This document shows, piece after piece, positions 1 through 11,604 of a stretch of 64,000 nucleotides of DNA (position 1 is its first letter; each line of letters opens with the position of its first letter). The notes under the pieces were generated by a model. It was not told where the DNA came from. It searched no databases and saw only the letters and a list, made by a program, of their open reading frames with translations. A program made the position numbers and the translations under genes. Source of the stretch: Paenibacillus sp. FJAT-26967 (lineage in GTDB: Bacteria; Bacillota; Bacilli; Paenibacillales; NBRC-103111). Location of the stretch: NCBI RefSeq assembly GCF_001541095.1, contig NZ_LMXH01000004.1, positions 1 to 64,000 on the forward strand. Reading direction: 5' to 3'.

Positions 1-148
1 AAAAAGTTAATGCTGACGAGAATTTCTTCTCTGTTTAGCGTCCTGATTGCTCAAGACGTTTCAATCACTCGTTGTTCAGTTTTCAAAGGACAATCTTCGA
101 CTTATTCAGTCATTTCTCATTTCCGCTTCGTTCAGCGGCGACCTAATT
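1..148 (-). other. rRNA operon leader (5' of 16S rRNA, gene outside window)
   Basis: Read on the minus strand, positions 70-97 contain TTTGAAAACTGAACAACG, the antiterminator-like leader block found just upstream of 16S rRNA in Bacillus and Paenibacillus. A small hairpin (CCGCT at 123-127 pairing with AGCGG at 134-138) lies between this block and promoter P2. Transcription would run leftwards out of the window. The position matches the gyrB-gyrA-rrn order of Bacillus. No 16S sequence itself is present. Confidence 0.6.
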
Positions 149-178
149 AATATAACACATTCGGCTAGTTAAATGCAA
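149..178 (-). promoter_or_regulatory. rRNA operon promoter P2 (sigma-A type)
   Basis: On the minus strand: -35 TTGCAT (178-173), 18-base spacer, -10 TATATT (154-149). It is the proximal of two tandem promoters, the usual arrangement of Firmicutes rRNA operons. Confidence 0.5.
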
Positions 179-263
179 GCACTTTTTTTGAAACATTTTA
201 ATGTGTATTTAACTGTTGGTTGCAAAGCTGAATAGCTTCGCTTCTTTCAAAAGCCGGAATACA

Positions 264-292
264 AATATAACACCCTAGGGCACTAAGGTCAA
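264..292 (-). promoter_or_regulatory. rRNA operon promoter P1 (sigma-A type)
   Basis: On the minus strand: -35 TTGACC (292-287), an exact 17-base spacer, -10 TATATT (269-264). It shares its -10 hexamer with P2, about 115 bases downstream. It starts immediately after the terminator of the HD-GYP gene. Confidence 0.6.
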
Positions 293-293
293 G

Positions 294-321
294 CAAAAAA
301 ACTCCCCTTTTTTGAAAGGAG
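294..321 (-). terminator. Terminator after the HD-GYP gene
   Basis: On the minus strand an imperfect CTCC...GGGGAG hairpin is followed by a run of seven T. It closes the gyrase-side transcription unit just before the rRNA promoters. Confidence 0.55.
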
Positions 322-352
322 AGCTTGGAGCTTTGTAGACGAAAAAATGTCG

Positions 353-1423
353 CTATCGCAGTTGAATAACATCTTGTATATACAGATTTCTTTCTAAAGT
401 TAGGTTTACAATGGTTCCGCTAATATTCACCCAAGGACGTGTGGGATAAGCACGGTCGGAGAATATAATCTCTCCTATCCGGTTGTCATTGAGCTTAACG
501 ACTGTACCCGTATGAAAGGATGTGACCTTATTAATAAAGGTCTGCACAAGTGCCGGGTCCATTTTACCAAAAGAATCCTCACTAAGCTGTTCAAGTACTA
601 GATAGGGAGAGATTGCCACCTGATGATGCCTGTGGTTCGTCATAGCATGGAAGATGTCGGCTACAGCCACAACTTTAGCATACAGATGAATTTGATCGCT
701 TTTGAGACCGAGCGGATAGCCGGATCCATCTTCTCTCTCATGGTGCTGCAGAGCACTTAGCTTAACGCCTTCGTTAAGTGCCGCTACAGGTTTGAGCAAA
801 TTGTACCCGTACAAAGCATGCTTGCGAACCTCTTCGAATTCTGTGTTTGTAAGTCTTGTCGGTTTAGTAAGGAGTCCCGGATCAATCTTGACATTACCGA
901 TGTCATGAAGAAGTCCAGCCAATGCAATTTGCATCCAATCTCTCTGCGGTAAACCATGCCACTGGGCGAGCTGATACGATGTCAGAGAAACCATGATACT
1001 ATCGTGGTATAAAAAATCCCTTACGTGATAGTTCCTCGGTGTGAAAGAAAGAATCTGATAGTCTCCTGCATCAATTAAATTCTGCAAGCAATTGCGCATT
1101 TCCAGAACTGGGAGTTCTGCGTTACCGAGTGCTAGTCCAAAAACCTTTCTCAGGAGTTGGAGCATTTTATCATATTCCTGTTCAAAAGAAGTGTCGCTGC
1201 CCGAGGTGGTTGCCGCTGAATGATCTGTTGCAGTCCCTTCTTCTTTGGAGACAATGGATTTAGATTCGATACTCACAGTCGAAATGAGAAAAGCTCTGAG
1301 GATTTCAAGATCTCTCTCTGTCAAGATTCTGCCCTTATAAAAAAGAACTTGGCCAAAACGACTGTTGATAGACTCCGCCAGCTTATCGCCGGCATTAATT
1401 TGTGAGACAGAAACTGTCCGCAA
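353..1423 (-). CDS. HD-GYP domain phosphodiesterase-like protein
   Basis: A 356-residue protein with a C-terminal HD-GYP domain: HDIGN metal-binding motif, the later HHE, and a GSGYP signature, followed by VAVADIFHAM. The family hydrolyses cyclic di-GMP or related dinucleotides; the substrate here is unknown. The roughly 130-residue N-terminal part is a variable regulatory region. There is no signal peptide or membrane segment, so it is cytosolic. A frame open to 1456 (TTG) has no ribosome binding site, whereas TTG at 1423 follows GGAGG by eight bases and gives the typical N-terminus MRTVSVSQ, so I chose 1423. It lies downstream of gyrA on the same strand, separated by a terminator hairpin. 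In Paenibacillus an HD-GYP gene between gyrA and rRNA is common (from memory). Confidence 0.85.
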   Translation of the reverse strand: MRTVSVSQINAGDKLAESINSRFGQVLFYKGRILTERDLEILRAFLISTVSIESKSIVSKEEGTATDHSAATTSGSDTSFEQEYDKMLQLLRKVFGLALGNAELPVLEMRNCLQNLIDAGDYQILSFTPRNYHVRDFLYHDSIMVSLTSYQLAQWHGLPQRDWMQIALAGLLHDIGNVKIDPGLLTKPTRLTNTEFEEVRKHALYGYNLLKPVAALNEGVKLSALQHHEREDGSGYPLGLKSDQIHLYAKVVAVADIFHAMTNHRHHQVAISPYLVLEQLSEDSFGKMDPALVQTFINKVTSFHTGTVVKLNDNRIGEIIFSDRAYPTRPWVNISGTIVNLTLERNLYIQDVIQLR

Positions 1424-1469
1424 GATCAATTCCTCCGCTTTACCTAAGATTGTCAATTTTATTGTAAAA

Positions 1470-1496
1470 CAAAAAAGATGGGGATGTAAGTCCCCA
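1470..1496 (-). terminator. Terminator after gyrA
   Basis: On the minus strand TGGGGA pairs with TCCCCA around a six-base loop and is followed by TCTTTTTTG. It separates gyrA from the HD-GYP gene. Confidence 0.6.
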
Positions 1497-1513
1497 CCTC
1501 GTGATTCTAACTA

Positions 1514-4057
1514 TTAATTTTCAGTTTCCGGCTCTTGCGTATCCGAAGCTGACTCTTCGCCTTGTTCAGCGGCCTGCTCTGATAATTCCATTTGTTCTAC
1601 TGTTTCAAGATCAAGCTCATCTTCGGACTCCTCATCGCTTTTAGCAACATGAGTTACGGTCGCCACTTCATCATCCTCACGGATGTTAATAAGGCGAACC
1701 CCCTGCGTATTACGACCCATTTCGGAAATGCCTGAAATACTTGTCCGAATTAATGTACCGCTGGCGGTTATAATCATCAGATCCTCGTCGTTATTGACTA
1801 CTTTGAGGCCGACTACCGATCCATTCTTGGCCGTTACATTCAGTGTCTTGATCCCTTTACCGCCACGTGACTGTACCCGGTATTCGCCGATCGGTGTCCG
1901 TTTACCGAAGCCCTTGGATGTCACGATCAGAACGCTGGCTACTTCGTCTACGACATCCATATCAATGACCGTATCATCCGAACCGATCTGAATACCTTTG
2001 ACGCCTGTTGCTGAACGCCCCATCGATCTGACATCATTCTCCGGGAAACGGATTGACATGCCCTGACGGGTTCCCATAATGATATCCCGTTCACCGTCTG
2101 TGAGCTTCACGCCGATTAGTGAGTCATCATCCCTCAGATTAATGGCAATTAAGCCACCCTTACGAATATTGATATAGTCGTCAAGCGGTGTCTTTTTGAC
2201 AATCCCCTGTTTTGTAGCGAAGAACAGATAATTATCCGGACTGAATTCCTGTACGGGAATTACAGCACTCACCGTCTCGCCCTGTTCAATTTGAATCAAA
2301 TTGATAATCGGAGTTCCGCGAGCCGTACGGCTTAGGTCAGGTATCTCATAAGCTTTTAACTTGTACACCTTACCACGGTCTGTAAAGAAGAGCAGGTAAT
2401 GGTGAGTATTCGTAACAAAAAGGTGATTAACGAAATCATCCGTTTTGGTATCCATGCCCACAATACCGCGTCCGCCGCGTTTCTGATTACGATAAGTTGT
2501 AACCGGAAGACGTTTAATATAACCCGTATGGGTAATGGTGATAACAACATCTTCTTGAGGAATCAGATCCTCGTCCTCGATACTGCCTTCACCCTTGGTG
2601 ATCTCACTGCGTCTGTCGTCGCCGAAATTCTGCTTAATTTCGTTAAGCTCTTCACTGATGATTGCCAGAATCAGCTGCTCATCGGCGAGAATGGCTTTGT
2701 ACTCCGCGATTTTCTTAAGCAGTTCTTCGTATTCATTCTCGATTTTCTCCCGTTCTAATCCGGTCAGACGCTGCAGACGCATATCCAGAATGGCCTGTGC
2801 CTGATCGTGACTCAGGCTGAATGTAGACATTAAGCCTTCACGGGCAAGTTCGGTGGTACGTGAAGAACGAATAAGTGCGATGACTTCGTCCAAGTGATCA
2901 AGTGCAATACGCAATCCTTCAAGGATATGCGCGCGTGCTTCAGCTTTGCGAAGATCGTACTCCGTCCGGCGGCGGATAATAATTTTCTGGTGCTCCAGAT
3001 AGTGGTACAGCATGTCACGTAGATTTAGAACTTTAGGCTCTCCGTTAACGAGTGCCAGCATGATCACACCGAAATTGGACTGCATAGCGGTATGCTTGTA
3101 CAGATTGTTAAGCACCACATTCGGATTAACATCTCTGCGCAGCTCGATTACAATCCGCATACCATTGCGGTCAGACTCATCGCGAAGATCCGTAATGCCG
3201 TCGATTTTCTTATCGCGTACAAGCTCTGCGATCTTCTCGATCAGACGGGCCTTGTTTACTTGGTAAGGAAGCTCCCGCACAATAATCCTTGCTTTGTTAT
3301 TGTTCTCCTCAATATCCGCTTTGGCACGCATAGGAACAGAGCCTCTTCCTGTCGTATACGCTTGGCGTATTCCTTCCCGTCCAAGAATGTAACCTCCCGT
3401 AGGAAAATCAGGGCCCTTAATAGACTGCATGAGGTCCAGCGAGGTCACTTCAGGATTCTCGATCATCTGCTGAAGCCCGTCGATGACTTCTACCAGGTTA
3501 TGAGGAGGTATATTCGTCGCCATACCGACAGCGATCCCCGAGCTTCCGTTAACTAAAAGGTTAGGGAAACGCGCCGGCAGAACAACCGGCTCCATTTCTT
3601 CACCGTCATAGTTGGGGATATAATCAATCGTTTCTTTGTTGATATCACGAAGCACTTCCATGGCAATCTTGGAGAGCCTTGCTTCTGTATAACGCATAGC
3701 GGCAGCCATATCGCCGTCAATTGAACCAAAGTTACCATGCCCGTCTACCAGCATATAGCGCAGAGAGAAATCCTGGGCCATCCGAACCATCGTTTCGTAC
3801 ACAGCAGAATCACCATGAGGATGATACTTACCGATAACTTCACCGACGATTCTAGCCGATTTTTTATGAGGTTTATCCGGGGACATCCCCAGTTCTGACA
3901 TGGCATATAAAATACGGCGATGAACCGGTTTGAGACCGTCCCGTACATCAGGAAGCGCACGGCTGACGATAATACTCATAGCATAATCCATAAATGAAGT
4001 GCGCATTTCCGAACTTATATCAATCTCTACGACTTGCGAACGCATTTCTTCGGTCAT
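1514..4057 (-). CDS. gyrA: DNA gyrase subunit A
   Basis: An 847-residue GyrA, the DNA-cleaving and rejoining subunit of the A2B2 type II topoisomerase that introduces negative supercoils. The catalytic tyrosine is Tyr123 in AMRYTEARL. The quinolone-resistance region reads [10 protein letters not shown], with Ser84 and Glu88 in the wild-type (sensitive) state. The C-terminal beta-pinwheel has the GyrA box QKRGGRG near residue 540 and ends in an acidic Glu/Asp-rich tail of about 45 residues, longer than in Bacillus subtilis. ATG at 4057 follows AGGAGGA. It is co-oriented with gyrB; the 67-base gap holds a GC-rich hairpin but no T-run, so co-transcription is likely. Confidence 0.98.
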   Translation of the reverse strand: MTEEMRSQVVEIDISSEMRTSFMDYAMSIIVSRALPDVRDGLKPVHRRILYAMSELGMSPDKPHKKSARIVGEVIGKYHPHGDSAVYETMVRMAQDFSLRYMLVDGHGNFGSIDGDMAAAMRYTEARLSKIAMEVLRDINKETIDYIPNYDGEEMEPVVLPARFPNLLVNGSSGIAVGMATNIPPHNLVEVIDGLQQMIENPEVTSLDLMQSIKGPDFPTGGYILGREGIRQAYTTGRGSVPMRAKADIEENNNKARIIVRELPYQVNKARLIEKIAELVRDKKIDGITDLRDESDRNGMRIVIELRRDVNPNVVLNNLYKHTAMQSNFGVIMLALVNGEPKVLNLRDMLYHYLEHQKIIIRRRTEYDLRKAEARAHILEGLRIALDHLDEVIALIRSSRTTELAREGLMSTFSLSHDQAQAILDMRLQRLTGLEREKIENEYEELLKKIAEYKAILADEQLILAIISEELNEIKQNFGDDRRSEITKGEGSIEDEDLIPQEDVVITITHTGYIKRLPVTTYRNQKRGGRGIVGMDTKTDDFVNHLFVTNTHHYLLFFTDRGKVYKLKAYEIPDLSRTARGTPIINLIQIEQGETVSAVIPVQEFSPDNYLFFATKQGIVKKTPLDDYINIRKGGLIAINLRDDDSLIGVKLTDGERDIIMGTRQGMSIRFPENDVRSMGRSATGVKGIQIGSDDTVIDMDVVDEVASVLIVTSKGFGKRTPIGEYRVQSRGGKGIKTLNVTAKNGSVVGLKVVNNDEDLMIITASGTLIRTSISGISEMGRNTQGVRLINIREDDEVATVTHVAKSDEESEDELDLETVEQMELSEQAAEQGEESASDTQEPETEN

Positions 4058-4086
4058 GATCTATCCTCCTGAAACGTGCATCCTAT

Positions 4087-4105
4087 GCCGGGCCTAACGC
4101 CCGGC
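4087..4105 (-). other. Intergenic hairpin between gyrB and gyrA
   Basis: Perfect 7-base inverted repeat GCCGGGC / GCCCGGC with a 5-base loop and no T-run. It may be an mRNA stability or processing element rather than a terminator. Confidence 0.4.
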
Positions 4106-4124
4106 AATCTATCCGTTCAAAATC

Positions 4125-6324
<2,200 letters not shown>

Positions 6325-6331
6325 GATCTTC

Positions 6332-7450
6332 TCAACTCCTGTCGATGACGCTGCCGTTTGAAACATGAAACACGGCTGCATGGTCTAACTGGTCCAAATG
6401 AACGCTTTCGAGTCCGGTCGTTGTTATAAACGTTTGTACTTTTTTCTGAAACGTTTGAATGAGCTGGGTCTGTCTATATTCATCGAGTTCGGATAGAACG
6501 TCATCCAGAAGAAGAACCGGATACTCGCCTACCTCTTCGCGAATCAGTTCAATTTCGGCCAATTTTAAAGAAAGAGCAGTCGTTCTCTGCTGCCCCTGGG
6601 ATCCGAACGTTTGCACGTCTTTGTCGTTAATGCAGAAAAGAAGGTCGTCCCGGTGCGGACCGATCAGGGAGACGCCTCTTCGCATTTCTTGTTCTTTTAT
6701 CTGTGATAACTTTATCATAAATCGGTCCAATAAAACAGATTCATCTTCAAAGTGCCCGTCCCCAAAGGAAGGAGCGTACTCTACACGCAGAGATTCTTTT
6801 CCGTTCGTGATCCCCCGGTGGATCTGCTCCGCCCAGCTTTGCAGTTTCTTTATAAAGCTTTGACGCTTTTTCATAATTTTAACACCAAAGCTTGCAAGCT
6901 GTTCATTCCATACGTCCAGCATAGCGCTGTTAGCCGTCGAAGGCGGGAATGACTGCTTGAGGAGATTGTTACGCTGCACCAGAATTTTCTGATACTGCGT
7001 AAGGTCGTAAAGGTAGCTCGGGTATACCTGGCCGATCTCCATATCCAGAAACCGGCGGCGGATTCCGGGACTCCCCTTTACGATCTCAAGATCTTCCGGG
7101 GCAAACATGACGACATTGAGCGCGCCGATAAACTGACTCAGCTTTTTCTGTTCCAGTCCGTTGACTTTGGCCTTTTTCCCTTTTCCTGAGATCGTCAGAT
7201 CCAGCGTACTCGTCCCGTATTTACGCTCCACCTCACCGAACAGCCTTGCATGATCTTCTTGCCACTCGATCAGTTCTTTGTCCTGATGAGTACGATGTGA
7301 CTTGGTCAGCGCAAGAACATAGATCGATTCGAGCAAATTCGTTTTCCCTTGTGCGTTCGGGCCTACAAAGATGTTGATATTCTGATCCGTCGAGATTTCC
7401 ACATGTGGATAATTCCGATAATGATTGAGCTCGAGCCGTTTGAGAAACAA
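6332..7450 (-). CDS. recF: DNA replication and repair protein RecF
   Basis: A 372-residue SMC-like ATPase that loads RecA at gapped DNA with RecO and RecR. Walker A is GPNAQGKTN near residue 30; the ABC signature region is GSQGQQRTTAL, and Walker B is VLLLDDVLSELD. TTG at 7450 follows AGGAGG by 7 bases and begins MFLKRLELNHYRNY, the usual RecF N-terminus. It lies 26 bases after yaaA and directly before remB. Confidence 0.97.
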   Translation of the reverse strand: MFLKRLELNHYRNYPHVEISTDQNINIFVGPNAQGKTNLLESIYVLALTKSHRTHQDKELIEWQEDHARLFGEVERKYGTSTLDLTISGKGKKAKVNGLEQKKLSQFIGALNVVMFAPEDLEIVKGSPGIRRRFLDMEIGQVYPSYLYDLTQYQKILVQRNNLLKQSFPPSTANSAMLDVWNEQLASFGVKIMKKRQSFIKKLQSWAEQIHRGITNGKESLRVEYAPSFGDGHFEDESVLLDRFMIKLSQIKEQEMRRGVSLIGPHRDDLLFCINDKDVQTFGSQGQQRTTALSLKLAEIELIREEVGEYPVLLLDDVLSELDEYRQTQLIQTFQKKVQTFITTTGLESVHLDQLDHAAVFHVSNGSVIDRS

Positions 7451-7476
7451 TTGGCTTTCCTCCTGCGTTTTGTCGC

Positions 7477-7692
7477 CTATTCCCGTCCCACAGTAAATTC
7501 ACCGCAGCCTTCTACCGTTACTTTATCCCCTTCATAAAGCTTACGGCCGCGGCGATTCTCATCCAGTCCATTGACCTGAATGCTGTTTTCCTGCAGGAAA
7601 CTTTTGGCCTGCCCGCCTGACTGAATACAATCGGCAAGCTTAAGAAACTGGCCGAGCGTAATGTACTCCGTTCTTATTGTGACTGTCGTCAT
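7477..7692 (-). CDS. yaaA: S4 domain RNA-binding protein YaaA
   Basis: A 71-residue S4-domain protein. The S4 fold is recognisable in TLGQFLKLADCIQSGGQAKSFL followed by VNGLDENRRGRKL, the RNA-binding loop shared with ribosomal S4 and pseudouridine synthases. In Bacillus yaaA (rlbA in some databases) sits between dnaN and recF and has been linked to 50S assembly. Start ATG at 7692 follows AAGGAG. Confidence 0.92.
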   Translation of the reverse strand: MTTVTIRTEYITLGQFLKLADCIQSGGQAKSFLQENSIQVNGLDENRRGRKLYEGDKVTVEGCGEFTVGRE

Positions 7693-7716
7693 GTTAGTCT
7701 CCTTCGTTCGAGTAAA

Positions 7717-8859
7717 TTAGTTCGTCGTCCGGTACGGAAGAATAAGCTGCAAAATGTTCTCCTGATCTTCCGGACGGATAATAATCGGCTGCATAGCTCC
7801 TGTAAATCCGATATGAATCCGGTCACTGTCCAGCACCTTAAGTGCATCAAGCATATATTTGGAATTAAACGAAATCCGCAGAAGCTCCCCGTTAATTCTT
7901 TGCAGCTGCAGCTGCTCCGTCACTTTACCCAGCTCGGAAGAACTGGAGGAGACTTCGATGGTTTCGTCCTCTTTCATGACAAGTTTTACGATGTTCGTTT
8001 TGTCTTCACGGGACAATAAATAAGCACGGTCAATTGCATCCGCCAATTCCTTGGTTCCTACAACGAGTTCTGTCTGGAAAGTTTGCGGAATAAGCTTAGA
8101 AGTATCCGGATAGGTGCCGTCGAGAATGCGTGTATAGAACAAAATAGCATTCATTTTGAAAAGAACCTGGCTGTCGGAAATAACGATATCGATCAGTGTA
8201 TTCTGATCCGGCAAAATTTTGCTGAGTTCGTTAAGCGTACGTCCTGAAATAACGATCGGATTGAATTTCTGATCGGAATCAAGTTCGAGATTGATTTCAC
8301 GGGAAGCTAGTCTGTGCCGGTCACAGGCAATAAATTTAAGTTTGTTGTTCGCGATCTGCCACAGAATCCCCGTCAAAATAGGTGTTGTTTCGTTCGTAGA
8401 CACAGAGAAAGAAGTCTGCTTAATCATCGTTTTGAGCAAATCACTTGGAATGCGAATCGTACGGCTTTCCTCGATTTGTGGAAGAAGCGGATATTCCTCC
8501 GGATCAAGCCCCATTATCTGAACTTCGGAAGATCCTGAACGAATGGTAGTTTGAAAATGATCTTTTACTTCGATTTCGATTGTTTGAGACGGCAGTTTCC
8601 GAATCATTTCCATGAAAAATTTAGCTGGAAGTACAACACTTCCCGGCTGAAAAAGTTCAATAACTTTTAATTCGGCGGTTTCAAAGGGCATAAAGCTTTG
8701 GATGGAAATATCCGTGTCGCTTGCCGTTAAGGTTACACCTTCATGCGTAGCGTCTATTTTGATTCCGGTTAGAATCGGAATGGTGGTTTTACTGGAGATG
8801 GCTTTGGAGACATGTTGAATGGCTTCATTCAGATAATCTTTTAGGATTGTTAATTTCAT
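7717..8859 (-). CDS. dnaN: DNA polymerase III beta subunit (sliding clamp)
   Basis: A 380-residue clamp that dimerises around DNA and tethers DNA polymerase III and many partner proteins. The N-terminus MKLTILKDYLNEAIQHVSKAI and the C-terminal MQPIIIRPEDQENILQLILPYR, with the hydrophobic partner-binding pocket, are typical. ATG at 8859 follows AGGAG. It is preceded by the dnaA-dnaN intergenic unwinding region and is probably co-transcribed with dnaA and autoregulated through DnaA boxes. Confidence 0.98.
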   Translation of the reverse strand: MKLTILKDYLNEAIQHVSKAISSKTTIPILTGIKIDATHEGVTLTASDTDISIQSFMPFETAELKVIELFQPGSVVLPAKFFMEMIRKLPSQTIEIEVKDHFQTTIRSGSSEVQIMGLDPEEYPLLPQIEESRTIRIPSDLLKTMIKQTSFSVSTNETTPILTGILWQIANNKLKFIACDRHRLASREINLELDSDQKFNPIVISGRTLNELSKILPDQNTLIDIVISDSQVLFKMNAILFYTRILDGTYPDTSKLIPQTFQTELVVGTKELADAIDRAYLLSREDKTNIVKLVMKEDETIEVSSSSSELGKVTEQLQLQRINGELLRISFNSKYMLDALKVLDSDRIHIGFTGAMQPIIIRPEDQENILQLILPYRTTN

Positions 8860-8917
8860 GGTTTCACTCCTGTGGTTCTAAATTCTTGGCGGACTGCATA
8901 CCCTTTATATAATACCT

Positions 8918-8970
8918 TTTTTTTATTAGTAATAGTAGTAGGGGCTCTGGATATGTGGATATGTGGATGA
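8918..8970 (+). other. oriC basal unwinding element: DnaA-trios plus two DnaA boxes
   Basis: Three parts lie in order on the plus strand. A T-rich run ends in five in-register triplets TAG TAA TAG TAG TAG at 8927-8941, which read 3'-GAT-GAT-GAT-AAT-GAT-5', matching the DnaA-trio motif. Then comes a GC-rich spacer, GGGGCTCTGG. Then two abutting DnaA boxes in reverse orientation, TGTGGATAT (8954-8962) and TGTGGATGA (8962-8970). This is the layout described for the B. subtilis unwinding site between dnaA and dnaN. Confidence 0.75.
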
Positions 8971-8983
8971 AAACCAATTAAAA

Positions 8984-9022
8984 CAAGCCTATCCACATGT
9001 GCATAGTTTGTGCATAGGCTTG
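8984..9022 (-). terminator. Hairpin after dnaA, within the oriC unwinding region
   Basis: CAAGCCTAT (8984-8992) pairs perfectly with ATAGGCTTG (9014-9022); the minus strand continues GTTTTAATTGGTTTT. The left arm overlaps another DnaA-box-like TATCCACAT. It may attenuate dnaA read-through into dnaN or act as part of oriC. Confidence 0.45.
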
Positions 9023-9027
9023 CAGGT

Positions 9028-10392
9028 TTACGAGGACGGATTTTTGATTTTTTCGGTCAGGCTGTGGATAATCTTAAACAGCTCCTGATCGACTTTGAGC
9101 GCTTCACTTATTTTCTCGTGCGCATGGATGACAGTGGTGTGATCACGGCCGCCGAATGCTTCACCGATTTTGGGGAGTGAGAAATCTGTCAACTCACGGG
9201 ATAAATACATCGCAACCTGCCTTGGGAAGGCAACGGCTTTGGTCCGTTTTCGCGCTTTGAAATCCTCCATTTTGAGTCCGTAGAACTCCCCGACTTTCTG
9301 TTGAATATCATGCATCGTAATGACACGCGGCCGGCTCGAAGGAATGATGTCCTTAAGCGCTTCGGCTGCCAGATGGGTCGTAATATCTTGATTCGTTAAC
9401 GAAGAATAGGCGACAACACGGATCAGTGCTCCTTCGAGCTCGCGGATGTTCGTGTCGATTTGATTGGCGATGTACACCATCGCTTCATTTGGTATTTCCA
9501 GATTCTCTGCCTTGGCTTTCTTGCGCAGGATGGCAATCCGGGTTTCCAGATCCGGCGGCTGAATATCGGTAATAAGTCCCCATTCAAATCGGGAACGCAG
9601 ACGATCTTCCAGTGTAGGGATCTCTTTGGGAGGTCTGTCACTGGAAATAATAATTTGCTTCCCTTCTTCGTGAAGAGCATTGAATGTATGGAAGAACTCT
9701 TCCTGGGTCTGTTCTTTGCCGGCGATGAACTGAATATCGTCAATCAGCAGCACGTCAATGCTTCTGTATTTGTTGCGGAATCCTTCGCCTTTATTGTCGC
9801 GAATAGCGTTAATAAATTCGTTCGTAAACTTCTCGGACGAGATATACAGAACGCGTGCGCCAGGATTGTGCTCCAGCACATAATGCCCGATTGCGTGCAT
9901 AAGATGGGTCTTTCCCAGGCCTACTCCTCCATACAGAAACAGAGGATTGTAAGCTTTGGCCGGCGCTTCTGCAACGGCAAGCGAGGCAGCATGGGCAAAG
10001 CGGTTGCCTGCCCCAATGACGAAGGTATCGAACGTATAACGGGAATTCATCATGTGATGAAAGATTTCTTCTTGGGTAGGCGCAGCAGCGGTTTTCGTGA
10101 CTTCCGGTGTCGCAGCTTGAACCGAAACAGGTATCTTTTCATCGGATTCATTAATGAATTTAACTTCCACTTGCTTACCCAGATATTCATAAATCGTCGT
10201 GCTGATCATTTTGGCGTAACGGCTCTCGAGCCATTCTTTGGCAAAATTATTCGGTGCACTGATGACGACGGCAGAATCCGTAAATACGGTAGCCCTTGTG
10301 GATTTGAGCCATGTGTCGAAGCTCGGTTTGCTAAGTTTTTTTTGTATGATAGACAGGACTTGCTGCCATGAGTCGGTTGTATGGCTATCCAC
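9028..10392 (-). CDS. dnaA: Chromosomal replication initiator protein DnaA
   Basis: A 454-residue DnaA, the AAA+ initiator that binds DnaA boxes and melts oriC. Domain I (about 1-85) is the DnaB/SirA contact domain and domain II a short Pro/Ala/Thr linker. Domain III has Walker [10 protein letters not shown] (Lys161) and Walker B LLIDDIQF. Domain IV has the helix-turn-helix with the signature [13 protein letters not shown] at 10392 follows AAAGGAG by a normal spacing, and the start codon overlaps a DnaA box (10385-10393). It is divergent from rpmH across oriC. Confidence 0.98.
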   Translation of the reverse strand: MDSHTTDSWQQVLSIIQKKLSKPSFDTWLKSTRATVFTDSAVVISAPNNFAKEWLESRYAKMISTTIYEYLGKQVEVKFINESDEKIPVSVQAATPEVTKTAAAPTQEEIFHHMMNSRYTFDTFVIGAGNRFAHAASLAVAEAPAKAYNPLFLYGGVGLGKTHLMHAIGHYVLEHNPGARVLYISSEKFTNEFINAIRDNKGEGFRNKYRSIDVLLIDDIQFIAGKEQTQEEFFHTFNALHEEGKQIIISSDRPPKEIPTLEDRLRSRFEWGLITDIQPPDLETRIAILRKKAKAENLEIPNEAMVYIANQIDTNIRELEGALIRVVAYSSLTNQDITTHLAAEALKDIIPSSRPRVITMHDIQQKVGEFYGLKMEDFKARKRTKAVAFPRQVAMYLSRELTDFSLPKIGEAFGGRDHTTVIHAHEKISEALKVDQELFKIIHSLTEKIKNPSS

Positions 10393-10720
10393 AACAGGTT
10401 CACTCCTTTAAACAATAAAAAAGACTTGCGGGAAGGGCCATGTCGCCTTGCATCATGTCAAATACCACAAGATCTTGTCGATTCTTATCCACACGAGTCA
10501 GGTTATCAAGAAGAGACTTGCTTGAATAGAGGGAAAATTGTTCACAATGTTATCCACAGGTTGTTGATAAACGAAGATTTTCAGGAGAATATCCACAACT
10601 GAAACAATACTATATTAGCAAATGAAAGACCGATTATCAACGCAATGTTTTAATTTATCCACATATTCAACCCCTTGTGTAAAAAAATTGTCAACACCAC
10701 AAGATATTGTTGATAAAATG
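10383..10720. other. oriC: oriC: DnaA-box array between dnaA and rpmH
   Basis: Exact DnaA boxes TTATCCACA occur at 10485-10493, 10550-10558 and 10655-10663. One-mismatch boxes occur at 10385-10393 (CTATCCACA), 10562-10570 (reverse, TGTTGATAA), 10589-10597 (ATATCCACA) and 10708-10716 (reverse TGTTGATAA); TTATCAACG at 10634-10642 has two. The stretch is AT-rich and lacks a gene. Together with the trio element between dnaA and dnaN it forms a bipartite origin as in B. subtilis. Leading strands diverge here: dnaA side minus, rpmH side plus. Confidence 0.9.
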
Positions 10721-10802
10721 TTTACTTTCGACAAGTTCCGCACAAGGGGGCGAAAATGTTGTGCACAGCTTGTTAGGGAGGGGGGGAGAGAAAGCATAGA
10801 CC

Positions 10803-10832
10803 TTGACTTCTAGAGAACTTCTGTGCTTTAAT
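10803..10832 (+). promoter_or_regulatory. Promoter of rpmH
   Basis: TTGACT (10803-10808), 18-base spacer, TTTAAT (10827-10832), 47 bases upstream of the rpmH start. It is sigma-A type. Confidence 0.5.
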
Positions 10833-10879
10833 TGTAAAAGACATTTTTAGGAGTAATATCCTCAGGGAGGTGCAAATAA

Positions 10880-11014
10880 ATGCGTCCTACGTTCCAACCA
10901 AACAACAGAAAGCGGAAGAAGAATCATGGCTTCCGTACAAGAATGAGCACGAAGAACGGCCGCAAAGTGCTGCAAGCACGCCGTCAAAAAGGTAGAAAAG
11001 TATTGAGTGCTTAA
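10880..11014 (+). CDS. rpmH: 50S ribosomal protein L34
   Basis: A 44-residue highly basic protein, [19 protein letters not shown]..., ending [10 protein letters not shown]. It is the canonical length and sequence of bacterial L34, which sits in the 23S rRNA core. ATG at 10880 follows GGGAGGTG. It is the first gene on the rightward replichore, before rnpA and yidC, as in most bacteria. Confidence 0.97.
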   Translation: MRPTFQPNNRKRKKNHGFRTRMSTKNGRKVLQARRQKGRKVLSA

Positions 11015-11020
11015 TCGGCA

Positions 11021-11045
11021 GGCCACTTGACGTGGTCTTTTTTTC
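11021..11045 (+). terminator. Terminator/attenuator between rpmH and rnpA
   Basis: GGCCAC pairs with GTGGTC (one G-T pair) around TTGAC-like loop, followed by seven T. It could partly uncouple abundant L34 mRNA from rnpA. Confidence 0.65.
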
Positions 11046-11152
11046 TGGATTTTTATAGGTTTAAGGGGATTTTAAACGATTAAAGGACCTGTTCCTGGTG
11101 AAAACTAGAGAAGGGGTTGTCAATAGAAGCGCCATTGTTTGGAGTGCTTGCC

Positions 11153-11500
11153 GTGGAAAAGAAATTACGATTAGCCAAAAGAGAAGATTTTCAAAAGGTG
11201 TACCGCTACGGAAAATCAGCAGCAAATCACCAATTTGTACTCTATTATTTACCCAGGCGCGAGCAGGAGCATTTCCGGCTCGGAATTTCTGCCAGTAAGA
11301 AGATTGGAAACGCCGTCATTCGAAACCGGTTGCGCCGGCTTATTAAGGAAATTGTCCGTTTGAATATGGAGAAGTTTCCGGGAGGCTACGATTATATCGT
11401 GATTGTACGTAAGCCTGCGGTTGAGATGGAATACAAAGAGATGGAGAAGAGCGTCGCCCATGTTTTTAAAAGAGCGGGCTTGCTCCGTAAAAACAACTAA
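11153..11500 (+). CDS. rnpA: Ribonuclease P protein component
   Basis: A 115-residue basic protein that binds the RNase P RNA and helps mature tRNA 5' ends. The conserved block GISASKKIGNAVIRNRLRRLIKE is the RNR motif region. A frame open from TTG 11117 adds 12 residues without a well-placed ribosome site; GTG at 11153 has GGAG eight bases upstream and gives a normal length and N-terminus (MEKKLRLAKREDFQKVYRYG), so I chose it. It lies between rpmH and yidC. Confidence 0.95.
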   Translation: MEKKLRLAKREDFQKVYRYGKSAANHQFVLYYLPRREQEHFRLGISASKKIGNAVIRNRLRRLIKEIVRLNMEKFPGGYDYIVIVRKPAVEMEYKEMEKSVAHVFKRAGLLRKNN

Positions 11501-11604
11501 AGCAGGCTGTGATCCGCAGCCGTTTATTTTGTGAGCATTTATTTCCTTGCTGTGACAAACTATGGTATAGTTTATGGTGGAATAGAAAACTGGGAGGACC
11601 TCAA

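Noticed and set aside
3785..3830. Quinolone resistance mutation in gyrA.
   Set aside because: The region reads GDSAVYE, the wild-type sequence.
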